Source: Nemania diffusa
Lineage: Eukaryota > Ascomycota > Sordariomycetes > Xylariales > Xylariaceae
Direction of reading: 5' to 3'
Assembly (NCBI GenBank): GCA_038501195.1
Contig: JBBPUQ010000001.1
Coordinates: forward strand, 5,828,001 to 5,892,000
DNA: 64,000 nucleotides
In this document: piece by piece, positions 1 to 12,375 of the stretch
Numbering within the stretch: position 1 is the stretch's first letter
Layout of the letters: each line of letters opens with the position of its first letter
Position numbers and translations under genes: made by a program
The notes under the pieces: model-generated
What the model was told of the DNA's origin: nothing
Databases searched by the model: none
What the model saw: the letters and a program-made list of their open reading frames with translations, nothing else

Positions 1-3000
1 TATTTATATAGCGTTAAAATGTTATTAGTTTATTTGTTAATTTAAATAGAAATATTTTAAACTAATAAATTTTATACTTTGTTTAAAAAACTATTAATAA
101 TTTATTTTTTTTAAATATTTAAATATAATAAAATATTTATTAAATGTTTATTTTTGTATAAACTTTAGTTTGAAATATTTTAACTAAAATTTTATTAATT
201 AAAAATAAAAAATATTTATTTTTTTAAATAATTGAATTTAGTTTTTTATAGTTTATATACAGTTATAAAAAACTGTTTCTTTTTTTAGCAAATAAAACTA
301 GTATTGCTTATAATACTATTATAAGTTTAATAAAGTTTTTTGTTAAATTATTACTGATATATTTTTAATATATTTTTGCTTTTTTTAACAATATTTTATA
401 TAGTATGTTATATTTTAAAAAAGTTTTAAAAAGTCTATTAATTATAATATAATAATTAATGTTTAAATAATATAACAAAAAATCGTTTAAAGCTGTTTTA
501 TTAAATATGTTGAAATATTTATAGTATTTTTTTAAAATTATATACAATATTGCTTTTATTAATTTTTTTTTATTTTTTATTAACTTTTTATGCTTTTTTT
601 AAAAAATTATTTAGTTTAGTTTATATAATAAAGTTATATTATATAAAACAGTATTTTTTTATTTTATTGTTATATTAAATCTTGTTGTACTAATAATATT
701 AATTTAAACTAATTAGTGTTTGTATTATTTAATTATATTTTTTTATAATTAATATAAGCTATATTAGTTGTGCTTTATTTTTAGTTTATAGTTTTTATAC
801 TTTTTTGCAAAAAAAATATATAAATTTAAGTTGTTTTTATAAGTTTTAGTTTATAATATGCGCTTTATATGTTATATTTTTTATTATAAATAATTTTTAT
901 TTATATTAAAGCTAGTTCAAAAAAAACAAAAAATTAAAATAAGCAGTTAAAAAGTAGCTAAAAATTCTTTTTATATAACTTTTATTTGTTTTTTTTAATG
1001 CTTAAATTTATTAATATAAAAGCAAACTTTTTTAAGTTTAGTTTTTATATTTTTTTTATTTTACTTTTTTTTTTAATATATTTAACTTATTTGTTTATTT
1101 TTTTTTCTTTTGTTTTTAATATTTATTAACTTTTATTGATAATTTATATTTTGCTAATAATTAAAGTTAACAATTAAGTTTTTTATATTATTTATTAAAA
1201 TTTTAAAAATTTAATATTTTAGTTTTTAATTGCTAAAAAATAGTAATTTTTTTTTTTTACTATTTACTAATATATTATAATAGTTTAAATATTTTTTTTT
1301 TATAATAATGTTATGTTTTATATTTATTATTAATAAAAGTACACTTAAAATTGTTTTGTTTTATATATAAAAATATACTTTTAAAACAGTATCAATAGTT
1401 TATATAGCTTTTTTGTTATAACTTACTATTTAAAATAATATAAATTTAATAATTGTTTTAAGTTTTAAATATTTTAAAATTTTTATAACAAAATTCAATT
1501 TAATTAATAAATATATATTTACTTTTATATTAATTAATACTTTTATTAACAAAGTAAATTTATTATTTACTATTGTATAATTTATAAAAAAAAAGTCTTT
1601 TTTTAATAATTTTTGTAAAAAATCAAATAATATTTTTTTATATTTATTTATATTTAACATTAATATATAAGTCCGTTTAAAATAAAATTTAATTATTTTA
1701 AACTATATTTTTTAGCTTTTTTTTTAGTACAATTTTTACTTATTTAAATTTTATATTTTAAACAAAAATAGTATTAATATAAGTTATATTAAATTGTTTA
1801 AAATTAAACTTATAAAAATATTTACTGCTTTTATGTTTTTAATTATAGCATATAAAATATTAATTTCGCAAAATTAAAACTTTTGTTTAATTAAATAAAA
1901 CTTTAATATAAATGCAATAATTGTTTAAAACTATATTTAAAATAAAAATATTTAAATATTTAGTACTACTTTTTTAATATAAGTTCGATTCTATAGGTTT
2001 TTTTTTTTTTTTAAGCTTTAAATTTTTTTTCTGCTTAGTTGTTTTTAAAAAATCTTTTTTTTGTTACGTTTTTTAAACAATAAAGTTTTTATACTATTAA
2101 TAATTATATATTTAAATATAGTTACAAAAGTTAGTAAATATTACTTAATTATTATATAACTTTTTAATATATAGTTTATTAATTTATTTTAATAACTTAT
2201 TATATAAATCTTTTTTAAAGTTTATAAAATTAATTTAAACTGTTTTAGTTTATTTAATAAACTTTATATTAAATTGTATAAATTTATTAAAGTTTTATAT
2301 TTTGAAGTTTTAATATTTAATTTATACTTTTTTATATTTATTAAAATTATAATAATAAACAAACAAGTAATTTAAAACTTCTGCGCTTATTTTTAAAATA
2401 AGCTTTTTTTTATAATTATTTATAATAAATATTATAATATTTTCAAAAGCAAAACTTTTTATTTAATTAATAATATAATTAATTTTTTTTAAGTTTTAGT
2501 TATAATAATTAGTATTTTTAATTAATTTGTTTTTTAGCAGTATAAATTAATATTTAAACTAAACTTTAATTTTATTTTTAATTAATTTGTTATTAATAAA
2601 TATAAATAAATTAGCTATTTTAACTAATAGCTTAATTTTTTTTTTAGTAATTATAAAAGCTTTATTAATAGTTTTAAATTTTAAAATGTTTTTTTGTTTT
2701 TGTTTTTGTTGCTAAATTATTTCAATAAAAACTAAATTGTTAACAAAAGCTACTAAAACAAACTTTAATATTATAGCTACTATAAATATAATCTAGTTTT
2801 AAAAAACTTCAATTTAATTTTTTAAATTTGTAATCTTTTTTTTATAAATATTTATAACTTTATAAAATGTAACATTTTAAAAGTTAGCTTTTTAATAAAT
2901 TATATCTACTTTTTATTATTTAGTTTTTTTTTTTAACTTGATTATTTAAATATATAAAAAATAAACATTTTATTTAAAAAAATTCATTATATTTTTAAGC

Positions 3001-3862
3001 TTTTTTATAGTTTTTTAAACAATATTTAATTATAAAGTTTAATATTTAAACTTTTAATATATTGTTTTATTATAAAAGTTCGTTATTGCTTAAAATTGCT
3101 TAAAAATTATTAATTTATTATATTTAAACTATACTGTTTTTTTATTTTTAATAAAAAAAACAAAAACTATTTAAAAAGTTCTATTTTAAGCAGCAAAGTA
3201 TTTAGTATTAATTATTATTTTTTTAACTGTACTATTATATATAGTTTTATTAATAACTATATATCGCTATTACTTGTTATATTTTTTAAAGTTTTTACAA
3301 ATAAACTTGAACTTTTTGTAAATATTAAAAATAAAAAATCTTTTATTGTTAAAAATATTGTAATAAAACTTATTATTATTATTTATAATATATTTTACAA
3401 TATAAATACATTTTATATAATTTTCAAACAAGCTTTAAAAGTTTTAAAACTATTAACGCAGCTTACTTCGTTTATAATTTATTTGTACTTAAAAAACAAG
3501 CTTCGCTAGTTTACTTTTAATAAATTAAACTTGTTGTTTAACTTTTTTATAATTAATAATAAATATATTATTACTAAAAGTCGGTTATATTATTTTAATA
3601 TATTAAAATTAATCAATTTGTTCAAAAATTTTTAAAAATTTATCGTTTTTTTAAACAGTTAAAATAAACTTTAGTTTTATAATAAATGTAATATTAGCAA
3701 TAAGTTCAAAAATTAAATAATACTATATATTTTAAAAAAAAAACTAAAGTTAAAAAAACTAAAAAACAAACTTAATTTTTTAAATCAAATCAATATACTT
3801 ATATAAATATTTTTTTATTTACTACTTTTTCTTTTTTATATTTATTACTTTATTTAACTTCT

Positions 3863-3900
3863 AGTAGATTTATTGTTTTAAACAAACAATAAAATCCACT
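3863..3900. repeat. Imperfect inverted repeat in AT block
   Basis: Two arms of about 17-18 bases face each other: AGTAGATTTATTGTTTT and, read on the other strand, AGTGGATTTTATTGTTTG. The core TTATTGTTT is exact. The arms flank a five-base centre. The sequence just to the right (to about 3960) is the most GC-containing stretch of the AT block. It could be the abutting ends of two mobile elements or a hairpin; I see no target-site duplication. Confidence 0.5.
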
Positions 3901-6154
3901 TAGCTACCCTAGCTACTTACTAGCTATACTGCATGCACTAACCATTTTTAAGATTTATCTGTTTAAATATAAGTGTGGTTTATAACAAAAATTATATATA
4001 ATTTATTAATAACTATATAAATAATTAACTTTTAATCAAACAACATTAAAAATTTAAATTAAAAAATTTAATAATAAATAAACAACTTTAATTATAAATT
4101 AACTTTTATATTATTAAATTTAAATTATATAAAATTGTTTATATTTATTAATAAATTATTTATAAATAATATAAATATAATTTTATAGCTTAAATTTATT
4201 ATTATATTAATAATAAAATAATATATAAAAAACAATTTAAGTTTTAAAATTATTAGTAATATTATATATTAAAATTTAAATAAATATAAAAAAATTATTT
4301 ATAATATATTTACAAATAAATTATATAATATAATTAATAGTTTCAATAATATAATCGTTTTATATATAACAATTTAATAAATTTTAATTATATTAAAAAT
4401 TATTTTAATTTTAATAGTTTTATATTTAAATTTAAAATTTTTATATAATTGTTTAATTAAATTCGAAATAATTTAAAAAAAATAATTTATAATTAATATT
4501 ATATTATTTTGCAAATTATATAAAAAAAAAAAACTTTTAAAATATAATAAATAAATAATGTTAATAATTTTATTAATATATTTATAAAACAAAAATTAAA
4601 TTAAATATTTAAAACTTTAATATTTATTAATAAGTTTATTATATAAATTAAAACATTAATAAATAAAATAAAAACAAATATATAATAAAAAAACAACTAT
4701 TATATAAAAACTGCTTTTTTTTTATATAAAAAAATATATATTTGAAACATTATAAAAAATTTATTTTTAATAAACAAGTTTTAATAATATAATAATAATA
4801 TATACAACTTTTTTTATATATTTTAAATTTAATTTTTAGCTAAAGTATATATTTAAAATAAACTATTATAAACAGTATATTTTAAATATAGTTTTTTTTA
4901 TATAGTATTTTATTTTTATATAATATAAAATAACTTTTGTACAAAAGCTGCTTTTTTTTTTATATAAAAAAATATATATTTAAATATTATAAAAAATCTA
5001 CTTTTAATAAATAAGTTTTAATAATATAATAGTAATATATATAATATTTATTATATATTTTAAGTTCGATTTTTAGCTAAAATATATATAGTTTTAAGTT
5101 TATATTAATTATAGATTTAAAGCTATATTGATTTTTTTTTTTTTTTTTTTTTTTTTTGTTATATATATTTAAAACTATTTATATACAACATAGTTTTATT
5201 TTATATTAACAGCTATATATATATATAATATATTTTTATTTTATATTAATAACTATATATATATATAATATATATTTATTATATATTAACTAATATATAT
5301 ATATATAATATATTTTTATTTTAAGTTAATTAATAAATATATATATAATAAACTTTTATATTTAAAAAAAAGTCGAAAAATATATATATATTTAATAATT
5401 TATATATAATATAAAAATATTTTAATATATATATATATAAAAAATATTTATATAGTATATATAAAAAAAATATTATCAAAAAAAACTAAAAAATTAAATT
5501 TGTTATTTTTTAGCTACTGTATAAAAAATAAAGCGAAACTAAATCTTTTTTTTTTTTTTTTTTTTTTTTTTTGTTTTTATAAGTTACATTAAAAATAACA
5601 AACGCTATATAAACGTTAAATATATATATTATATATATTTTTTTAAAAGTTAAAATTTTAATAATATTTAGTAAATAATATACTAATATAGCATTAATAA
5701 CTATTTTAAAAGCTGTTAATATAAAGCAATATAATTAAATTTTAATTTTGAACTAAAAAAGCTTGAAAATATTTTTTTTAATATATAAATTTTATTTAAA
5801 TATTTATAAAAATATTTAAAACTAATATTTAAAAAATAATATTAATAAAAAAAACAATATAAATAATACTTTTTTTAGTTTATTATATAATTAAATATAT
5901 TAGTTAAAAATATATAAAAAAATTTATTTATATAAAAATAAATATATATTTATATAAAATAACTATATAAAAGCTTAATAAGTTTAACTTTTAATTAAAA
6001 CGCTATATATTTTTATTGCGTTATCGTTTTTAGTTTGAACGAAATTTTAAAACTACAACATATTGTTTAAAAAAGCAAGCATAAAGCAAAAACAAGTAAT
6101 AGTTATTATATTACTGCTGCTACTACTATATAAAATATATATATAAATAAATAA

Positions 6155-6165
<11 letters not shown>

Positions 6166-6211
<46 letters not shown>

Positions 6212-6240
6212 ATAAATAAATAAATAAATAAATAAACAAA
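6166..6240. repeat. AT and AAAT microsatellites
   Basis: A run of alternating AT of roughly 48 bases is followed by about six AAAT units. It lies inside the AT isochore. Confidence 0.85.
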
Positions 6241-7477
6241 CGAATATATAAAAAAAAAAACAAAAAAAAAAAAACAAAAATAAATAAAAATTAGCTAAAT
6301 ATTTATATTTAAGATTTTATATTATATAAACTAATATTTTAATTAATATTGTTTATTTTTTTTATATAATATTTAATATTTTTTTTTTTTTATATAATAA
6401 TTATTTATTAAATAAATAAATTAACAAATAACTATTAATTAATTAATTATATAAAGTTTATTAAATTAACTATTAATAATTTATTATAAACTTTATTGCT
6501 ATATAAAAAAGTTATTTTTAATAAATTAATTATAACTAATAATTTAATAAATAATAATTTGCTATTTTAATTAATTAAAAATGTTATATAATATACAAAT
6601 TAAATTAATATAACAAACAATTAAATTATATTATTTATATATAGCTATAAAATAATTGATTTATTATATAATAAAATTAAGCTATTATAAAATATATTGC
6701 TTTTTTATTTTTTATTTTTTTATTTTTATATAATATTTAGTTATAATTAAAAAAAAAAAAAACTAGTATTAAAATATTAATATTAGTTATAACTATATAT
6801 TATAGTTTATATATTATAATATTTATACTATAGTTATATAAATAAATATATAGTTATATAAACAAACATTTATTTTATATACTAGTAGAGATTTTATTTA
6901 TAATAAAATTTTTAACTATATAAAAAAACTTTTTTTAGATTTAATTATTAATATATAAATATAATATAACTAACTTTATATTTTATTTATATATAACTTA
7001 TATATATTATTGTATATATATAGCTTATTTAATAATAATATTAATAAAATTTTTATAAAATATTATTATAATAATTATAAAATATTAATAATATATTAAA
7101 TTTTATTTTATATATATAATATTTATAATTTAAATAAATAAATAAAATAAAATAAATTAATTTAATAAATTAAAATTAAAATAATATAAAATAAATATAA
7201 ATATAAATAAAAAATAAAAAAAAAATATAATTATTATTTATTAATATATTATTAATATATTATAAAATTAGTTTTTTTATTTATTAAAATAGTTAATAAA
7301 AATAAAAATAAAAAAATAAAAATTAACAAAAAAAAAAAAAAAAAATTTATTTATATTATTAAAAAATAATAAAAAATAATATTAATTAAATAATAAAAAT
7401 TAATATAAATAATATAAAATAATAATAATTTTATAAATATTATATTAAAATTAATAAAAATAATTAAATTAAATATA

Positions 7478-7667
7478 AATTTAAACTATTTTAAATTAAT
7501 TTATAAAATTTTATTATTTTAGTTATAAAAATTTATAATAATATTTATAGCTTTTATATTTAATTATTAATTTATTTATAATTTATAAATTAATTTATTA
7601 TATTTATATTTTTTTAATATAAATTTTATTTATTATAATTATAATATTTTAAAATATATTATAAATA
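7478..7667 (+). repeat. RIP-mutated copy of edge duplication
   Basis: This stretch aligns without gaps to 7855-8044 at an offset of 377 bases. From 7483 to about 7666, every difference is C-to-T or G-to-A relative to the outer copy. By hand count about 61 of 65 G or C bases in the outer copy are changed here. The four that survive sit in CpT/ApG contexts. Such one-sided transitions on both strands are the signature of RIP. Confidence 0.88.
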
Positions 7668-7854
7668 AATAATTTTATAAATTTATTAAATTTATTATAT
7701 AACTTTTATATTATAATATATATTTTTTAAAATATAATTATAATAATTATAATATTATTTTTATTTATTTATTTTTTTTATAATTAATAAAAAAAAAAAA
7801 ATTTAATAATTAAAATAATAAATTATATTTTTTAATTTTTTATTTTTTATTTTT

Positions 7855-8044
7855 AATTTAAGCTATTTTAAACTAATTTATAAAGTTTTATTGCTTTAGT
7901 TACAAAAGCTTACTGTAATATTTGTAGCTTTTACGCCTAGCTATCGACTTATTTGCAACTTGTAGATTAGCCTACTACGCTCACGTTCCCCTAATACAAG
8001 TTCTACCTACTGCGATTATAGTGCCCTGGAGTGTGCTGTAGATA
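7855..8044 (+). repeat. Less-mutated copy of edge duplication
   Basis: This is the partner of 7478-7667. It keeps moderate G+C and marks the switch from the AT isochore to normal genomic DNA. Homology ends near 8044, after which the two flanks no longer align. Confidence 0.85.
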
Positions 8045-8790
8045 ACTACATAGGTAGTCTAGACAAGGGGCTTCTTTGTTGGTTTGCTTGCGCATTGGCC
8101 CCTAACCTTCACTCGTGTCGCGGCCCCAGTCTCAGAGCCGTGAGCTCCGCTCTGTGTTTTTGTAGCGTTCAACTGATTATTGGCACTGTTTAAGAGCTTT
8201 CGTCACTCGCGAAGGTGTTGACTTGAGAGGACAAGATGCTGTCGTCGACCCAGTAGTTGCTAGAACACACTTCGACAGTGAAGATTGCGTGCTCAAAAGT
8301 TGACATGGTTTGCCATCCAAACGTTATTCGAACCTCATAAAGGTGGTCACAGCGCTTACTTACTCAATTGAAACATTGCATGAAAAATATGCTGCCTCAT
8401 CAAGAAGATGTTGGTATCGTCGTCAAGGGAGGATCTTGAAGAAGGTGATGTCAGTAACGACTCTTTGTCGCCGTAGACCTGGTCTCTTAGTGATGGGCGT
8501 TATCTCTCATACGCGGTGCAGGCTCTAAGAACATCTCGGAGTCGGCTGCTTCATGAGGGGCCTCCAACTCCGACGCACGGTCTTCATGTTGTCGCCGAGG
8601 CCCTGCTGATAACTGCGACGTGCTTCATAGCAGCACTAGACGCGCCGTCTTGAGCTGAGTAGGTAATCACATCCTTTACTCGCTGTACAACTCATCAAAG
8701 CTCATCATCTCAAGCTCCCTCGATGGTAATTCATCCCCGCTCTTCAACGCCTCAAGCAGAGACTCTGCAAGTCTACTTAGTCCAACCCTT
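8045..8790. other. Intergenic, no gene seen
   Basis: Base composition is normal. Short frames (for example 8310-8528 on the plus strand) have no recognisable domain or splice structure. This is the 3' flank of the minus-strand ubiquitin-like gene. Confidence 0.6.
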
Positions 8791-11496
8791 TCATTTCCGC
8801 AATGTGAATTCAATCTCCATTTGCGATGGCCCGTCCTGTGCTACGTGATCCCGCAATGCCTCCAGCTTGTTCATGGCCGCCAGGTCATCATCGACCGCAC
8901 ATCCACCCATGGCCGTATCCTCGTCGGCAACGATTTGACTAGCCAGCGCTGCTAATGACATACGTTCCCGCGGATAGCTCATGCCGCCGAACGTCTGTTT
9001 TGAAGACCGTAGCATGCTGTGCTTGCGGCCGACATCTGTCTGCGTCAGCGCTCTCATAACCTCCCTTGCCTCGCCATGCCTCTGTGCCAAGAGCTGAAAG
9101 ATGTTTCGCTTCGTCTGAGTAACAAGGAGTTGTGGACTGGCTGTGTTCCCGTCGTTGATGGTCTTCTTGAACGACAAACCAAATGGCTGGATCTTGACGT
9201 AATCCGTCACCGTAGTCCGGTTCCCCACGAGTTCGGTTTGCAGCACCGTGTATCTCTTTTCATCGTTGCAAACAGCGCAAGTATGATTCGGCAAACGGTA
9301 CTCCAAACACACCTCGTTGACGATAGCATAGGTTGCCGTTTGGTACGAGTCTCGCAGGAGTCCAGCCCAGTCGTTAGCCTCAGAATCAATAGTGACAATG
9401 CTCTCACGATTGTCGTGCAAGAGGCCGGCTTGAAAACCCCGGTCTTTCGTGCCTGTGTTGTTTAGGATGTCCAAGACACACGCAACAAGCTTCCCAACTT
9501 CAACTCGATGCGTAGCGTGCTTCATCCAAAATCGTATCATGGCCCCGTTATCGACCTCCTGCAGTGCTTTGACAAAATCCACGCCCCATGGCGTCCGGCT
9601 CCAGCTGGGAATCTGACGATCGAGGAATTCCATGACCGGGCGCATGAGTATGATTTGACGCAGAGTCACCCTTCTAGCATTGCCAGTGCAGTGGCTGATT
9701 TCCACACCATAGAAGTCATTCAGGAAAGCTGGATTTGCACGTTCTGGACACGAGTGCCACTTCTGCCAAGCATTCTCCTTGACTGTCGTCTCGGGAATCC
9801 TCTTCGATTGTCCTTCGATCTGAAGCGTTACGATCTTGGGCGTTGCTAGCTGCAGTGACACTGCGACGCCGTCGAAACGCCACGAAGAGGGCTTGGGACC
9901 TGCCTCGCCGATGACCTCATGGTAACTCAATTCATACTCCTTAAGGCTGAAAGTACAACCCTCATTAGGATCGAGATTTGCGCCAATAAGCAGCTTGTCC
10001 GCCATGGACATGGTAAGATCTCGCGTGCGATTTTGCGGAGTTGAGAAGAGGCGCGACATCTTCCGACGCTTTTCTGCCATCCAACTAAACCAATGACACT
10101 TGACGACCGTGTCGGATTGACTCCCTGGAACTCGGCGGATGCAGCCTCCACCAACATTGTACTTCTGAATGCGAGCGTCAACAGCGGATTGATTGTCTGC
10201 CCCGATCGTCTCTGCGTATACTGGACCCCAAATGTCGGCAAATAAATCTATGGTCGTGAGGATTGACAAATTTTTCTTCACAGCCGAGCCTGTCTGCGCG
10301 TACCTCGGATCGCGCGGCCCGTCGCGCATTCTAAACACCCAGACTTGTCGCGAATTTAAAAACCCACTGAGGCATGCCAGATTGTGCAGTCGACATTCGA
10401 ACCCGATACCTCCGAGGGAATCAGCCTCGAACTTATCTTGGTCATGTCCAAGATGTTCTCGGTCGAAACGAGAGCCATGAGAGCCAACATAGCATACTAA
10501 CCCTAGGTCAAGAAGATAGGCGATGATGCGGCACGTTTCAACAACATCGTCACTATCCGGATAAATCTGAAATGATTCGCACAACTCGCGGAAAGAGTCT
10601 ACAGAGTCCAGAATAGAGACAACAGTTCCTGTGCCCTCTTCCCGCGCTATGGGTAGTACAGTGAGAAGAGCTTCACTAAGTCCGACGAGCGTCGCTTTTG
10701 GGATTTTGATGACTTCCGCAGCTTCTCCGTCTGCAGTCAGAAGTAGCAAACTGAAATAGTCGGACGAGAACCTTTTCGATGCCAAGCGGTTGAATCGATC
10801 GATGACAGACTGTACGATGATATAAGATTGGAACAGGCTCAGAGTCGCCGCCTTGCCTGCCGATCCTACATCGCCGAGGACATCTGGTATAAACCATTGT
10901 AACCACTCAGGAACCTGCGGACTCCATTCTTGCAGGTCTAATGATTGGCCTGTTGTGTCAGCTGAGATCGATCCGAGGTTGTACGTGCCCTTCATGCGAA
11001 ACCATTCCGAAGAGGTGATGGCCTCCTTCTCAAGAGCCCTGATGGCGGCGTGATGTGCTTCAGGGGCAACGATATGAGTGTCTGCGTCGAAATTCCCTTT
11101 TTCAGCGAGTTGATGCCATTCCTCGACGATGTTAGTGGCTTCCTCGTCGGTAGGGAAGACTATCTCGGGTGGGTAGCTGATAGGAGCTGCAGATGCATCT
11201 GGCGGCGACGAAACTCTCACTATGCGAACGACGCTTAGCGTGCTCTCGTCTTGGATATTATAATCTACTAATACCCGGCGGTCGTCTAGTCGCTTGCCGG
11301 CGAAGATCAATCGTTGGTCTTGCACAGGTATATCTTCTTTCTCAAAAATCTTCTCCTTCACGCTAACGATAGTGTCGAACCCGTTAACCTCGAGATCAAT
11401 TATCTTTTCAGGCTTCGCGTCCTCATCAAAATCGGTTGATCGCTTAGGACCAGCGACATCAACCTGAAACGAACTAATCTGCACCCGGATTTGCAT
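8791..11496 (-). CDS. Ubiquitin-like-head protein, unknown body
   Basis: A single exon of 901 residues. The start begins MQIRV, much like MQIFV of ubiquitin. The fold then continues at about residues 32-94 with a [12 protein letters not shown] segment (equivalent to the Ile44/Lys48 surface) and NIQDESTL. An acidic insertion of about 20 residues sits where the beta1-beta2 turn should be. The Lys63-equivalent is Asp. The terminal Gly-Gly is absent, so the head is unlikely to be cleaved or conjugated; I infer a built-in ubiquitin-like docking module. The remaining 800 residues show no domain I recognise. There are scattered Cys/His, including a CAVCNDE segment near residue 733. The gene lies 750 bases from the AT isochore, and its frame is intact, without RIP-type stops. 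The product is probably intracellular, as no signal peptide or membrane segment is seen. Confidence 0.85.
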   Translation of the reverse strand: MQIRVQISSFQVDVAGPKRSTDFDEDAKPEKIIDLEVNGFDTIVSVKEKIFEKEDIPVQDQRLIFAGKRLDDRRVLVDYNIQDESTLSVVRIVRVSSPPDASAAPISYPPEIVFPTDEEATNIVEEWHQLAEKGNFDADTHIVAPEAHHAAIRALEKEAITSSEWFRMKGTYNLGSISADTTGQSLDLQEWSPQVPEWLQWFIPDVLGDVGSAGKAATLSLFQSYIIVQSVIDRFNRLASKRFSSDYFSLLLLTADGEAAEVIKIPKATLVGLSEALLTVLPIAREEGTGTVVSILDSVDSFRELCESFQIYPDSDDVVETCRIIAYLLDLGLVCYVGSHGSRFDREHLGHDQDKFEADSLGGIGFECRLHNLACLSGFLNSRQVWVFRMRDGPRDPRYAQTGSAVKKNLSILTTIDLFADIWGPVYAETIGADNQSAVDARIQKYNVGGGCIRRVPGSQSDTVVKCHWFSWMAEKRRKMSRLFSTPQNRTRDLTMSMADKLLIGANLDPNEGCTFSLKEYELSYHEVIGEAGPKPSSWRFDGVAVSLQLATPKIVTLQIEGQSKRIPETTVKENAWQKWHSCPERANPAFLNDFYGVEISHCTGNARRVTLRQIILMRPVMEFLDRQIPSWSRTPWGVDFVKALQEVDNGAMIRFWMKHATHRVEVGKLVACVLDILNNTGTKDRGFQAGLLHDNRESIVTIDSEANDWAGLLRDSYQTATYAIVNEVCLEYRLPNHTCAVCNDEKRYTVLQTELVGNRTTVTDYVKIQPFGLSFKKTINDGNTASPQLLVTQTKRNIFQLLAQRHGEAREVMRALTQTDVGRKHSMLRSSKQTFGGMSYPRERMSLAALASQIVADEDTAMGGCAVDDDLAAMNKLEALRDHVAQDGPSQMEIEFTLRK

Positions 11497-11583
11497 CTTG
11501 AAGTTTGCAAACTTTAGATCGGTGGCGACGAGCTAGGTATCTTATAACTAGGCTTTGATGCAATTCACGCTCAAGCTTGAGAC

Positions 11584-11594
11584 TTTATATATAA
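11584..11594 (-). promoter_or_regulatory. Possible TATA box of ubiquitin-like gene
   Basis: On the minus strand the sequence reads TATATATAAAG about 90 bases upstream of the ATG at 11496. Position and sequence suit a core promoter. Inference only. Confidence 0.4.
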
Positions 11595-12375
11595 TGGGTA
11601 GCTGGCGGGGCGCAGCTCAGCTGAAGGGCTTGTTGGGCTGAGCTGCATCGACTGCGCCTCACGTCCATGTTTTGACACTTCGATGCACAAGCGGGAGGGT
11701 CGCCAGAAACAGGTCGCATCATTGTATGAGCATAAACGAGATGTACTGTCGTTGCCTAGCATAGCTAGGACGTGTAGAAACCATGGCCGCCATGGTTATG
11801 TGGCCAATGGCGCAGGTAGTTGAATGCGAATAAGTGTTGAAAGGAGGCAGGAAGTGCAATATGGGAGTGAAGATAATTGTACAGGTCATTTTCTCCACAT
11901 GCTCCGCCCATGAACCAGTGATTAAGCGCTCCAGACATGCATGGCCAGGGTTGAAGCCGCCAATTAAATCCCGATACCGATCGAGATACCCATGTTTATC
12001 CTTGCCCATGTCTGGCACGCGATCGAGGCGTCTAACGCGGTGGCGTTCAAGAATGAATTATTCAGTTAACCACTTCCCGTTAGTATCAAAATCTCGGAAA
12101 GTTAAGTAATTAATGAGCTTACTTTGCCAGCTTGCATTCGCAGCAATCATCTGTCTTGCCGAAATTCAGGTATCGTATAAAGTCGCCAAGACCAGCCTAC
12201 TATCGTTGCAATTCAAGAGTAGCAGAATGAGCACATACGAGACTATTACGCAGTAGGGGCCTAGTAAAAGGGAACCCCCCGCAGGTACTATTTGCCACGC
12301 TGAAGTTGCTGAGCTTTGGCCGTAGGTTTCCAGATAGGACATCCTACACCCCGGCGATTTTGATTCTGGCTGAGC
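11595..12375. other. Intergenic, no gene seen
   Basis: This is the promoter side of the ubiquitin-like gene. Overlapping short frames on both strands (11571-12109) show no domain or codon pattern. Confidence 0.5.

Larger units (their letters stand above)
1..7855. other. AT-rich isochore, no genes
   Basis: The block is almost entirely A and T, with very few CpG and many TpA steps. Translations here are short and made of Ile, Leu, Lys, Asn, Tyr and Phe only, which is what random AT sequence gives, so I call no gene. The part from about 4.0 to 7.85 kb is even poorer in G+C than the first 3.9 kb. A small island of higher G+C lies near 3.86-3.96 kb. Long T tracts occur near 5132-5158 and 5547-5572. 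RIP in Pezizomycotina is known to leave such blocks from old transposons. The duplicated sequence at the right edge supports this origin directly. Confidence 0.9.

Noticed and set aside
365..1660. Two short frames in the AT block
   Set aside because: Composed almost only of residues encoded by A/T codons; expected by chance in such DNA.
8310..8528. 72-residue plus-strand frame at isochore edge
   Set aside because: No domain, no splice signals, no codon bias.
9019..9849. Plus-strand frames opposite the ubiquitin-like gene
   Set aside because: Antisense shadows of a clear 901-residue gene.
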